Under the pieces are notes generated by a model. That model was not told where the DNA came from. It made no database searches and saw only the letters and a program-made list of their open reading frames with translations. The position numbers were made by a program, and so were the translations under genes. From positions 1-64,000 of the forward strand of contig NZ_BMMQ01000008.1 in assembly GCF_014646015.1 (NCBI RefSeq): 64,000 nt of DNA, in the 5' to 3' direction. This document shows, piece after piece, positions 51,955 to 60,385 of this stretch (positions are counted from its first letter, which is position 1; each line of letters starts with the position of its first letter). This DNA comes from Microbacterium nanhaiense. GTDB lineage: Bacteria; Actinomycetota; Actinomycetes; Actinomycetales; Microbacteriaceae.

Positions 51955-52878
51955 CTACTTCTTGCCGATGGAGTCCATCGAACTTATGTAATCCTGCAAG
52001 AGTCCTGTTGCTTCAAGCAATCGCCAGGGGTTACTCGCTGCCGCAGTGCGCCGATCCTCTTCCTGGATTCTGCACCATGAACAGTGATCGCCCTGTCCGA
52101 GAGGTTCACCGCAGGATCGGCAGGAGTTCGCAGCCTCTGAGATCGCGCCGTCCACAAAGACACAAGCCGAGCCACCCGAATCCGTGAAGTAGGGAGTGAT
52201 GCTGGTGCGCCCGATCCTGCATTTGTACACTTCGCAACCAATCTCGGCTGCGAGCAAGCGCAGTTTCGACTCCGTGTCAGCATCTACATTCGGACCGAGG
52301 ATCACCGCGGTCACGCACTGGCGCGAGATCGGAAGGATCGATGCCCCACCCTTTTGGAGAAGCCTGGTCGCATCGTTCAGAACGAGGCGCCTTTCCTTCT
52401 CGTAAGACCAACACGTAGCCTTTGTAAAGTAGGCGGCGCTGTACACGCTATTGCGGAGAAAGTAGATGTCTCTGGGCTTCTGGCGATACTGCGCCCGCGC
52501 GAGCGACCCTGAGATTTCATCGCGGATCGTGTCGCGGTATGTTACGTCCTGAATGACGCCGTCGTTGCGGAGCTCAGCATGCAGAATGTCTTCGTCCACC
52601 TCGATGACAAACCCCTGACCGTTCTGGCCGTAGTGGGCCCACATCGGAACCACATCGGGGTTGCTCGAGAAGCATGTTGTGGGCATATCTAGTATCTCCC
52701 CCATCACTTCCTCGTAGAAAGCGAGGGTTGCCGACGAAGAGTTGTGATCTACGGTGAGAAACAGCTCGAAAGGGTCATTAAACTCTCTCGGCAGGGAGAA
52801 CTTTATGGTAGCTCCATCGTGTGAGAGAGCTACACCTGCAAGTTCGGGGCCTAAGTACTTGTACAGCTTTCGGGTCAT
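51955..52878 (-). CDS. DUF2971 protein with C-terminal zinc ribbon
   Basis: 307-residue protein. The N-terminal ~240 residues match DUF2971: KLYKYLGPELAG..., FSLPREFNDPFE, CFSSNPDVVPMWAHYGQNGQGFVIEVDE and KERRLVL. The region around residues 265-285 adds a zinc ribbon (CRSCGEPLGQGDHCSWC). DUF2971 proteins are scattered among genomic and defence islands and have no firmly assigned activity. AAAGG precedes the ATG. G+C is well below the chromosomal neighbours, as for the HEPN-like gene, which supports acquisition as a block. Confidence 0.8.
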   Translation of the reverse strand: MTRKLYKYLGPELAGVALSHDGATIKFSLPREFNDPFELFLTVDHNSSSATLAFYEEVMGEILDMPTTCFSSNPDVVPMWAHYGQNGQGFVIEVDEDILHAELRNDGVIQDVTYRDTIRDEISGSLARAQYRQKPRDIYFLRNSVYSAAYFTKATCWSYEKERRLVLNDATRLLQKGGASILPISRQCVTAVILGPNVDADTESKLRLLAAEIGCEVYKCRIGRTSITPYFTDSGGSACVFVDGAISEAANSCRSCGEPLGQGDHCSWCRIQEEDRRTAAASNPWRLLEATGLLQDYISSMDSIGKK

Positions 52879-53006
52879 GGGTTTGCCTTTCGAAGGCTTG
52901 GTGGCCGTTTGCCGCCATGGTCGGGGAAGTGAGCGTTGGGCGCGGACGGTTCAGGGCATCAGCGGATCTGCCGGTACAGATCGGCCCCAGTTCGCCGAAG
53001 CTTCGT

Positions 53007-53697
53007 TCATCGCAGTGGGCGATCTCGCGACTTGTAATGCTTGCGCGCTTCATCGAAATGAGCGTCGTCTCTGCTTGCTAGGTAGGCAACTGCTTCGTTC
53101 GAGTAGACGTGGCTCGCCGCAGTGTCATGCTTCCATGCATATCGCTTGTCTTCTTTCAATTTGCCGAACCACACGGCTGCATCTCTGTCGTACGCGTTCA
53201 GCGTTCGTCCGGTCTTACGCTTCGCGTTGACCTTCTCCAGCAGTGCCGTGGCGTTCCACGGGTGTCCGGTGTTCGGATCATAGGTATGCGTCACCGCCTT
53301 ACCTTCCGCGCTTTGGTTCACCGCGACCGACAGATCGGCTGCGCTCGCCTGTTTCTTGTTATGCAGGTTGACGTCGTAGTAAGTGTAAATCCGACCGGTG
53401 TCGCCGCCTGCCCGCTCGACGCTCTCGATCCCTTTGCGGAGTTCTTCGAGAAAACTATCGATGGCTGGTGCCGCTCGCGCGTCGGAATCGACCCGCATGA
53501 ACTGCACGGCCTCGGCTGGAGTGGTTGCCCCGAGCGGAAGAAGGTCCCAAGTGATCGATTCAGCGATGTCCTTGCCGCCGACCGCAAACAGAAAGTCGCG
53601 GAAGTTGAGCACCGTTTGTTGGAGATACGAGTAGACGACGGCGCCAAGGCCGTCGGCGTTATAGAGGTGGATGGCACGATTTTCAGTCGCGCGGTCG
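53007..53697 (-). pseudogene. 5'-truncated DUF3644-like gene
   Basis: The frame from about 53697 to 53007 encodes NRAIHLYNADGLGAVVYSYLQQT followed by VLNFRDFLFAVGGKDIAESITWDLLPLG and YDPNTGHPWNATALLEKVN, which resemble the C-terminal two-thirds of DUF3644 proteins. Upstream the frame runs straight into the 3' end of coaBC with no start codon or ribosome site, so the N-terminal portion is lost. A GTG at 53612 has no ribosome site and would begin inside a conserved helix. The C-terminus looks complete (YAWKHDTAASHVYSNEAVAYLAS). DUF3644 genes are often found in phage-defence islands. Family assignment is from pattern memory. Confidence 0.65.
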
Positions 53698-53731
53698 GGC
53701 GCCGCGTCGCGGCTGGCGGGCCGGATTCCCG

Positions 53732-55090
53732 TCAGCGCGCCAGGATCGCGTCGACGAGCACCTCGGCGGTCTCGCGCTTCGACCCTGCGACGTCGGCGAC
53801 CACGCCGTGCTCATCGACGACGATCAGGTGGTTGTCGGAGCGCTCGAAGCCCGTGTTCCACCCGACCTCGTTGGCCGCGAGGAGGTCGCAGCCCTTGCGC
53901 CGCCGCTTCGCCATCGCGCGCTCGGTCAGCGTCGTGTCGCCCGGGGTCTCGGCGGCGAAGCCGACGACGATCTGCCCGTCCTGCTTGTTCGCGGCGAGCC
54001 CCGCGAGGATGTCGTTCGTCTCGACGAGCGTGAGCGTGAGGGTGCCGTCGGCGTTCTCCTTGCGGAGCTTCTCATTCGAGACCTCGGCGAGGCGGTAGTC
54101 GCTCACCGCCGCCGCCATCACGACGACGTCGCGCGAGGGTGCCTCCGTCGCGACCGTTTCCTCGAGCTCGGCGGTCGTGCTGACGCCGATCACCTCGATC
54201 TCGGGCGTCACGGCCGCCAGGACGGAGGCGTCGACGTTGACGGCGATCAGGGTCACCTCGGCGCCTCGCGCCGCCGCGGCGAGCGCAACCTCGACGCCCT
54301 GCCTGCCGCTCGAGCGGTTGCCGATGAACCGCACGGGGTCGAGCGGCTCGCGCGTGCCGCCCGCCGTAACGAGCCACCGCTGCCCCTCCGCGAACGCGTC
54401 GAGCGCTCCCGCGCCGTCCTGCTCCTGGGCCCGCCACGCGCCGAACTCGTGCGCGTGACCGTGCGCGGATGCGTCTGGGTCCCCGTGCGCGTGGATGCCG
54501 GATCCCGCGACGGCGCGCGGCGCCTCCCCCGGGACGGCGGGGTCGGGGGTGCCCGGATCCGCGAGACGCGCGAGCTCGCGCGCAGCGGCCGCGTAGATGG
54601 CCTCCGGCTCCGCCATCCTGCCGGGCCCGGAGTCACCGCCCGTGAGCTCGCCGGCGACCGGGCCGATCATGTGCACGCCGCGCTCGACGAGCGTCGAGAC
54701 GTTGGCCTGCGTTGCCGGGTGCTGCCACATCTCTGTGTGCATCGCGGGCGCGATGACCACGGGAGCCCGCGTCGCGAGGAGCGTCGTGCCGAGCAGATCG
54801 TCGGCGAGGCCCGCCGTCATCTTGGCCATGGTGTTCGCGGTCGCCGGCGCGATCACGACGAGGTCGGCGCGCTGGCCGAGGGCGACGTGGCGCACGCGCG
54901 CGACGTCGTCGTGCACGCTCGTCGTCACGGGGTTGCGGCTGATCGCCTCCCACGTCGGCTGCCCGACGAATCGCAGCGCGTTCTCGGTCGGCACGACGTG
55001 CACGTCGTGGCCGTCCTTCACGAGCAAGCGCACGAGTTGCACGGTCTTGTATGCGGCGATGCCGCCGGTCACGCCCACGACGATGAACAT
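53732..55090 (-). CDS. coaBC: Bifunctional phosphopantothenoylcysteine decarboxylase/synthase
   Basis: 452-residue coenzyme A biosynthesis enzyme. The N-terminal CoaC flavodoxin-like domain has GVTGGIAAYKTV, catalytic His in RHVALGQRADL, IAPATANTMAKMTAGLADDLL and PAMHTEMW. An unusually long Ala/Gly/His-rich linker (about residues 195-260; HAHGDPDASAHGHAHEFG) joins it to the CoaB domain with GGTREPLDPVRFIGNRSSGRQG and a CTP-site segment RKGCDLLAANEVG. The ATG at 55090 is fixed by the conserved N-terminus. Its 3' end is the chromosomal border of the lower-G+C island. Confidence 0.93.
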   Translation of the reverse strand: MFIVVGVTGGIAAYKTVQLVRLLVKDGHDVHVVPTENALRFVGQPTWEAISRNPVTTSVHDDVARVRHVALGQRADLVVIAPATANTMAKMTAGLADDLLGTTLLATRAPVVIAPAMHTEMWQHPATQANVSTLVERGVHMIGPVAGELTGGDSGPGRMAEPEAIYAAAARELARLADPGTPDPAVPGEAPRAVAGSGIHAHGDPDASAHGHAHEFGAWRAQEQDGAGALDAFAEGQRWLVTAGGTREPLDPVRFIGNRSSGRQGVEVALAAAARGAEVTLIAVNVDASVLAAVTPEIEVIGVSTTAELEETVATEAPSRDVVVMAAAVSDYRLAEVSNEKLRKENADGTLTLTLVETNDILAGLAANKQDGQIVVGFAAETPGDTTLTERAMAKRRRKGCDLLAANEVGWNTGFERSDNHLIVVDEHGVVADVAGSKRETAEVLVDAILAR

Positions 55091-55197
55091 GTGCCCATCA
55101 TGCCACCCGCCCCCGACGAACGAAATTTGTACGAATGAACGCGACATGGCGCCGGAATTCATCGAACTGTTGTTCGCGTGCGCGTAGAGTGGAAGAG

Positions 55198-55893
55198 ATG
55201 TGCACCGTCGTGATCCGCGTTCCCGAGAGCCCCGAGGGCCCCATTCAGCTGCTCGCGGTGCGCGATGAGGATCCGAGCCGCGAGTGGGATCCGCTCGGCG
55301 CGTGGTGGGGCGACCGCCCCGGCGTCATCGGCGTGCGCGATCGCCGCGCCGGCGGCGCATGGCTGGCGGCGGATCCCGGCGCGGGCCGCCTCGCCGTGGT
55401 TCTGAACCGCGAGGGATCCCCCGAGCTGCCCGAGGCCGAGATCGCCTCGCGCGGCGAGCTGCCGCTCGACGCCCTCCGGGGCGAGATCCCCGAGGTCGGG
55501 CGCATGCGCGGCTTCAACCTCGTGAAGATCGTCGGCGGGCTGGGCGCCGCGGTCACCTCGTGGGAGGGATCCGGTCTGCTGCGCACACAGACGCTCGCGC
55601 CCGGCACGCACATGCTGGCGCACCACGACGTCGACGACCCGCGCACGGCGCGCATCACGCAGTGGCGGGGTGAGTTCGAGGCCGCACCGTTCGAGATCTG
55701 GCCGGAGCTGCTGATCCGTACCGAAAAGGTCGGGCCGGACGACGACCGGGCGATCATTCGCGACAATCGTGCGCACGGCTGGCCGACGCTCACGACGCTC
55801 GCCTGCCTCGCCGAGGTCCACCCGGATCGCGCCGAGGTCCGCTACGCGGAACTGCCGACCCCCGGAGACCCCTCCCCGCTCGCCTTCTCGTAA
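55198..55893 (+). CDS. NRDE (TANGO2-like) family protein
   Basis: 231-residue protein starting MCTVVIRV, with an NRDE-like AVRDEDPSREWDP, GGAWLAADPGAGRLAVVLNRE and GFNLVKIVGG segments typical of the TANGO2/NRDE fold. An N-terminal cysteine directly after Met suggests an Ntn-hydrolase-like fold. Function in bacteria is unknown. GGAAGAG precedes the ATG at 55198. It is divergent from coaBC. Confidence 0.82.
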   Translation: MCTVVIRVPESPEGPIQLLAVRDEDPSREWDPLGAWWGDRPGVIGVRDRRAGGAWLAADPGAGRLAVVLNREGSPELPEAEIASRGELPLDALRGEIPEVGRMRGFNLVKIVGGLGAAVTSWEGSGLLRTQTLAPGTHMLAHHDVDDPRTARITQWRGEFEAAPFEIWPELLIRTEKVGPDDDRAIIRDNRAHGWPTLTTLACLAEVHPDRAEVRYAELPTPGDPSPLAFS

Positions 55894-55904
55894 GCCCCCT
55901 CGGT

Positions 55905-55978
55905 CCGCGAGATCTCCCCCTTTTCGCGAGAGCGCACCCATTTCGGTGCGATCTCGCGAAATCGCTGCGATCTCGCGG
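55905..55978. repeat. Two-layer intergenic palindrome
   Basis: Outer arms CCGCGAGATC (55905-55914) and GATCTCGCGG (55969-55978) are perfect. Inner arms TTCGCGAGAGCGCACC and GGTGCGATCTCGCGAA pair with one mismatch around a 6-nt loop. The motif GATCTCGCG thus appears four times, two in each orientation. It lies after the NRDE stop and before the hydrolase gene. Confidence 0.8.
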
Positions 55979-56030
55979 GCTTGTCACCGCGCCAGCGTCG
56001 CCGCGATACCCCACCCCAAGGAGAGTCATC

Positions 56031-56798
56031 ATGATGGGTACCTCGCACGCGATATCGGGCGCCGCCGCCTGGGGCGCCGTCACGCTGATCGCGCCGACCA
56101 TGGGCTGGGCGCCCGTGGATCCGATCGGCGTCATCACCGGCGCCGCCGTCTGCGCGGGCGCCGCGCTGCTGCCCGATATGGATCACCCGTCGTCCACCGT
56201 CGCGGCCGGGCTCCCCGGCGGCCGCGTCATCGCCGGCGCCGTCGGCGGCCTCACGGGCGGACACCGCAAGGGCATGCACTCGCTCGTCGCCGTGCTCGGC
56301 GTGATGATCGCCGCGATCGCCCTGAGCTTCGTCACCTGGACGCCCGCGGGGTGGCAGACCCCGCTCGCCCTCGGCCCGGCGATCGCCGCCGCCGTGTGCA
56401 TCGCGGTCGGCACCAAGTGCGTGCGACTGGTCAGGGGCTGGGTGGCCTCGTGGATGGTCGGCGTCGCGGCCGCGGCCGCCATGATGTGGTTCTTCCCCGA
56501 CGAGTTCGGCTGGCTGCCGGCGTGCATCGGCGTGGGGTATCTGGCCCACCTCGTCGGCGACACGCTCACGACCGGCGGGGTTCCCTGGCTGTGGCCGGTG
56601 ATGATGCGCCGGCCGGCCGCGTTGCGCCGGATGCCGCTCGTGCGGCAGCTCTGGCCGCGCAAGGGATCCTTCGCCCTGCCCCTGCTCGGAAACGCCGGAT
56701 CCCGGAGGGAGTGGGTGCTGTCGCTCGCTCTCGGCGTGTTCGCGCTGTGGATCCTCGGCCGCGCCGGCGCGGAGCTCCTCGGCTCCCTGAGCGCGTAG
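56031..56798 (+). CDS. Membrane-bound metal-dependent hydrolase (YdjM/LexA-binding family)
   Basis: 255-residue integral membrane protein of the YdjM (DUF457) family. Signature residues: MGTSHAISGAAAW at the N-terminus, LLPDMDHPSST (metal-binding DxDH) and GGHRKGMHSL (HR...H), then GYLAHLVGDTLTTGGVPWLWPV. About five to six helices separate the motifs. AAGGAGAG precedes the ATG. The substrate is unknown; relatives have been linked to membrane lipid or SOS responses without firm evidence. Confidence 0.87.
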   Translation: MMGTSHAISGAAAWGAVTLIAPTMGWAPVDPIGVITGAAVCAGAALLPDMDHPSSTVAAGLPGGRVIAGAVGGLTGGHRKGMHSLVAVLGVMIAAIALSFVTWTPAGWQTPLALGPAIAAAVCIAVGTKCVRLVRGWVASWMVGVAAAAAMMWFFPDEFGWLPACIGVGYLAHLVGDTLTTGGVPWLWPVMMRRPAALRRMPLVRQLWPRKGSFALPLLGNAGSRREWVLSLALGVFALWILGRAGAELLGSLSA

Positions 56799-56861
56799 AT
56801 TTGCAGGCGGGCCCGCGGATCCCGCGATCCTTCACCCACCACCCTGACGACAGGAGACCCC

Positions 56862-57902
56862 ATGCTCACCGTTAAGGCCTACGGCGCCACCAGCGCCACC
56901 GCACCGCTCAGCCCGCTCGAGATCGAGCGCCGCGACGTCGGGCCGCACGACGTGCTCATCGCCATCCGATACGCCGGCATCTGCCACAGCGACATTCACA
57001 CGGTGCGCGAGGAGTGGGGCCCGATCACCTTCCCGCAGGTCGTCGGTCACGAGATCGTCGGCGAGGTCGTCGAAATCGGATCCGCCGTCACGAAGCACGC
57101 CGTCGGCGACCGCGTCGGCGTCGGCTGCATGGTGAACTCGTGCGGCGAGTGCGACGAGTGCCGCGACGGCGACGAGCACCTGTGCTCCAACGGCAACGTC
57201 GGCACCTACAACTCGGTCGACGTCGACGGCACGATCACGCAGGGCGGATACTCGACCCACGTCGTCGTCAACGAGGACTTCGTGCTGCGCGTGCCCGAGT
57301 CGATCCCCTACGAGAAGGCAGCGCCGCTGCTGTGCGCCGGCATCACCACCTACTCGCCGCTCGCCACCTGGGGTGCGGGCCCCGGCAAGAAGGTCGCGGT
57401 CGTCGGTCTCGGCGGTCTCGGCCACATGGCCGTCAAGCTCGCCGTCGCGATGGGAGCCGAGGTCACGGTGCTGTCCCGCACCGATGCCAAGAAGGACGAC
57501 TCGCTCGCCTTCGGCGCCGTGCGTCACGTCGCCACGGGTGAGGACGGCGCGCTCGAGTCGCTGAAGCGCAGCTTCGACATCATCATCAACACGATCAGCG
57601 CGCCGTTCTCGATCGACGCCTACCTGCGCACGCTGCGCCCGCACGGCGCGCTCGTCAACGTCGGGCTTCCCCCGGAGGCGCTGTCGATGCACATCGGCTC
57701 GGTGATCAGCGGCCGCAAGGTGCTCGCCGGGTCGAACATCGGCTCGATCAAAGAGACGCAGGAGATGCTCGACTTCTGCGCGGAGAAGGGCATCGCGCCC
57801 GAGACCGAGCTCATCTCGGCGGACCAGATCAACGAGGCCTACGACCGCACGGTCGCGGGCGACGTGCGATACCGCTTCGTCATCGACACCGCGACGCTGT
57901 GA
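56862..57902 (+). CDS. Zinc-dependent NAD(P) alcohol dehydrogenase
   Basis: 346-residue medium-chain dehydrogenase of the cinnamyl-alcohol/YahK branch. Catalytic zinc ligands in AGICHSDIH and GHEIVGEV, structural zinc cysteines in CGECDECRDGDEHLC, cofactor motif VVGLGGLGHMAVKLA. The final GDVRYRFVIDTATL is typical of the AdhC-like group. ACAGGAGA precedes the ATG. The substrate is a broad range of aldehydes in relatives; nothing here narrows it. Confidence 0.92.
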   Translation: MLTVKAYGATSATAPLSPLEIERRDVGPHDVLIAIRYAGICHSDIHTVREEWGPITFPQVVGHEIVGEVVEIGSAVTKHAVGDRVGVGCMVNSCGECDECRDGDEHLCSNGNVGTYNSVDVDGTITQGGYSTHVVVNEDFVLRVPESIPYEKAAPLLCAGITTYSPLATWGAGPGKKVAVVGLGGLGHMAVKLAVAMGAEVTVLSRTDAKKDDSLAFGAVRHVATGEDGALESLKRSFDIIINTISAPFSIDAYLRTLRPHGALVNVGLPPEALSMHIGSVISGRKVLAGSNIGSIKETQEMLDFCAEKGIAPETELISADQINEAYDRTVAGDVRYRFVIDTATL

Positions 57903-57915
57903 AACGCGCCGAGCG

Positions 57916-58668
57916 CTACGCGGCGGGGATGTCGGCCTCGCGGGCGTAGCGCTCGGCCCTCGTCGCGACCTTCGTCTGATAGTCGAGCGTGTCGTTGTAC
58001 GAGCGGATCGCGCGGATCCACGTCTCGTCGCTCGCGAGCGTGCCGTCGAGCCGGCAGAGGTAGCGCGCCGCGGTCGCCGCCGCGTCGTCGATGTTGTGCG
58101 GATCCGCGACGCCGTCGCCCGAGACGTCGACGCCCCAGATCCGCCAGGTCTCCGGGATGAACTGCATGGGGCCGACGGCGCGGTCGTAGACGGTGTCGCC
58201 GTCGAAGGATCCGCCGTCGGTGTCGCGGATCTCCATGGTGTTGTTCGTGCCGTCGAGCGGGATGCCGATGATCGCGGGGCGCGCGACGCCATCGGCGTCG
58301 ATGGATCCGCCCTGCAGGGTGCCGTGGTGGCTTTCGATCCACCCGATGCCCGCGAGGGTGTTCCAGCCGACCTCGCACCCGTCCGCTCCCGCGCGGTTGG
58401 CGGCCGCGACGTATGCGGACAGCGCCCGGCGCGGGATCCCCGTCGCCTCGGCCGTCTGCTCGAGCCAGGCGCCGTCTCCCGCGACGGCAGGGGTCGCGGC
58501 GGTTTCGACCGCCTCGGGGGTGTATTCCGCCAGCGCATCGATGCCGGAGAAGTCGGGCGGCTCGATCCACGAGATTAGCCAGGTCACGGCGCCCACGCCG
58601 ATGGCGCCGACGCCGCCAAGCACGGCGACGGCGACGGCCGTGACGCCGATGGCCTTCTTTACCCCCAC
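57916..58668 (-). CDS. MltB-like lytic murein transglycosylase
   Basis: 250-residue exported peptidoglycan-cleaving enzyme (SLT_2 domain). N-terminal membrane anchor AIGVTAVAVAVLGGVGAIGVGAVTWLI, then catalytic glutamate in GIGWIESHHGTL, and AVGPMQFIPETWRIWGVDVSGDGVADPHNIDDAAAT as in MltB/actinobacterial resuscitation-linked transglycosylases. The GTG at 58668 is the only start before the anchor. A -10-like CAATAG lies about seven bases upstream, so a nearly leaderless message is possible. It is convergent with the alcohol dehydrogenase. Confidence 0.87.
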   Translation of the reverse strand: MGVKKAIGVTAVAVAVLGGVGAIGVGAVTWLISWIEPPDFSGIDALAEYTPEAVETAATPAVAGDGAWLEQTAEATGIPRRALSAYVAAANRAGADGCEVGWNTLAGIGWIESHHGTLQGGSIDADGVARPAIIGIPLDGTNNTMEIRDTDGGSFDGDTVYDRAVGPMQFIPETWRIWGVDVSGDGVADPHNIDDAAATAARYLCRLDGTLASDETWIRAIRSYNDTLDYQTKVATRAERYAREADIPAA

Positions 58669-58693
58669 CCGTCTATTGTGAGGGACGAAGATA

Positions 58694-58733
58694 TGACAAC
58701 AGCCGCCCCGGATCGGTGGGGCGGCTGTTGTCA
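58694..58733. repeat. Perfect 16-bp hairpin between divergent genes
   Basis: TGACAACAGCCGCCCC and its complement around an 8-nt loop, 25 bp upstream of the transglycosylase start and 170 bp upstream of the RamB-like gene. It may end a transcript entering the promoter region or be a repressor site. Confidence 0.75.
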
Positions 58734-58902
58734 GCGTGGTCGGCGTGCGGTCCGTCCAGCGCTTCGAAGGATCCGAGTGCGGTCGGAATGCACTTCGAGA
58801 GTCCGCTTGAGGTTTCCCTCCATTCAAGAATCGCTCATGACGGAGAGCGCTTACCGACGTGGGCACTGGTAATAAATCTGATTCTTTCGATATTGTGAAG
58901 GA

Positions 58903-60342
58903 ATGACCCCCTCGCGCATCGAGCTAACCACGCTCGGCCATCGGATCCGCCACCACCGCCTCGAGAAGCGCCTCACGCTCGACGAGCTCGGCGCCCTCGT
59001 CGGCGTCGCCGGCAGTCAGCTCAGCCTTATCGAGAACGGCAAGCGCGAACCAAAGCTCACCCTGTTGCAGGCCATCGCCGAGGCGACGGACACCACGGTC
59101 GGCGACCTCATCTCTCACGAGCCCCCGAACCGGCGGGCGGCTCTCGAGATCGAGCTCGAGAAGGCCCAGCAGACCCATTCCTTCCTCCAGCTCGGCGTGC
59201 CGCCGATCAAGGTGACCAAGGGCCTCAGCGACGAGGCCATCGAGACCGTGCTGGGCCTGCACCGCGAGCTGCAGCGGCGCGACCGCGAGGCGAACGCGAC
59301 GCCGGAGGAGGCCCGCCGCGCGAACACCGAGCTGCGGATCCGCATGCGCGAGAAGAACAACTATCTTCCGGAGATCGAACGCCTCGCGGAGGAGCAGCTC
59401 GCGGCCGCGGGGCACACGCGCGGCGCGCTGACGCACCGCACCGTGAGCATCATGGCCGAGCGACTCGGCTTCCAGCTGATCTACGTCAACGACCTGCCGA
59501 GTTCGACGCGGTCGATCACAGATCTCGAACACGGGCGCATCTACCTGCCGCCGGCGTCGATCCCGGGAGGCCACGGCCTGCGCTCGATGGCGCTGCAGGC
59601 GATCGCGCACCGGCTCCTCGGGCACAAACCGCCGACCTCTTACGCGGACTTCCTCGAACAGCGGCTCGAGATCAACTACTTCGCCGCCTGCTGCCTCATC
59701 CCGCAGACCCCGGCGGTCGAGTTCCTGCAGCAGGCGAAGAAGGACCGCAACCTCGCCGTCGAAGACTTCCGCGACGCCTTCGGCGTCACGCACGAGTCGG
59801 CCGGCATGCGCATGACGAACCTCATGACCGAACACCTCGGCATGCGGCTGCACTTCCTGCGCGTCGGCGCTCAGGGTCAGATCGAGCGCGTGTACGTCAA
59901 CGACGGCCTCCCCGTTCCGGAGGACGTCACGGGCGCCGTCGAGGGCCAGATCGCCTGCCGCAAGTTCTCGGCCCGCCGCGCCTTCGACCGCCAGAACCGC
60001 ACGACCGAGCACTACCAGTACACCGACACCCCCGCCGGAACGTTCTGGTGCGCGACGCAAACCGGTGCCGCCGACGTCGGTGAACACTCGATCACGGTCG
60101 GCGTTCCCTTCGACGACTCGCGGTTCTGGCGCGGGCGCGAGACGCAGGCTCGCGAGGTCTCGACCTGCCCCGACGAGAACTGCTGTCGCAAGCCCGCACC
60201 CGAGGTTCTCGAGCGCTGGGGCGAAAAGGCATGGCCGAGCGCCCGCGTGCACACCCACATCTTCAGCCCTCTCCCCCGCGGCCGCTTCCCGGGCGTCAGC
60301 GAGACCGACGTCTTCGACTTCCTCGAGCGCCACGCGGACTGA
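58903..60342 (+). CDS. RamB/ScfR-family regulator (HTH plus IrrE-like domain)
   Basis: 479-residue regulator. An XRE-type HTH occupies residues ~8-66 (LGHRIRHHRLEKRLTLDELGALVGVAGSQLSLIENGKREPKL). An ImmA/IrrE-like domain follows, with a weakened metal motif AHRLLGH in place of HExxH, and ends in the ScfR C-terminal domain with cysteines TCPDENCC and the FSPLPRGRFPGVS motif. Relatives RamB (Corynebacterium) and Rv0465c (Mycobacterium) control acetate, propionate and glyoxylate-cycle genes and sense acyl-CoA state; that role is inferred here. The palindromic array lies immediately after its stop. Confidence 0.88.
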   Translation: MTPSRIELTTLGHRIRHHRLEKRLTLDELGALVGVAGSQLSLIENGKREPKLTLLQAIAEATDTTVGDLISHEPPNRRAALEIELEKAQQTHSFLQLGVPPIKVTKGLSDEAIETVLGLHRELQRRDREANATPEEARRANTELRIRMREKNNYLPEIERLAEEQLAAAGHTRGALTHRTVSIMAERLGFQLIYVNDLPSSTRSITDLEHGRIYLPPASIPGGHGLRSMALQAIAHRLLGHKPPTSYADFLEQRLEINYFAACCLIPQTPAVEFLQQAKKDRNLAVEDFRDAFGVTHESAGMRMTNLMTEHLGMRLHFLRVGAQGQIERVYVNDGLPVPEDVTGAVEGQIACRKFSARRAFDRQNRTTEHYQYTDTPAGTFWCATQTGAADVGEHSITVGVPFDDSRFWRGRETQAREVSTCPDENCCRKPAPEVLERWGEKAWPSARVHTHIFSPLPRGRFPGVSETDVFDFLERHAD

Positions 60343-60385
60343 GGCCCGGGGTCCCAGGTTCGGGTGCGCGTGCGGGTGCGCCGCG

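Noticed and set aside
50441..53731. Prophage or integrative element
   Set aside because: No integrase, structural phage gene or tRNA attachment site is present; only three genes, one of them broken.
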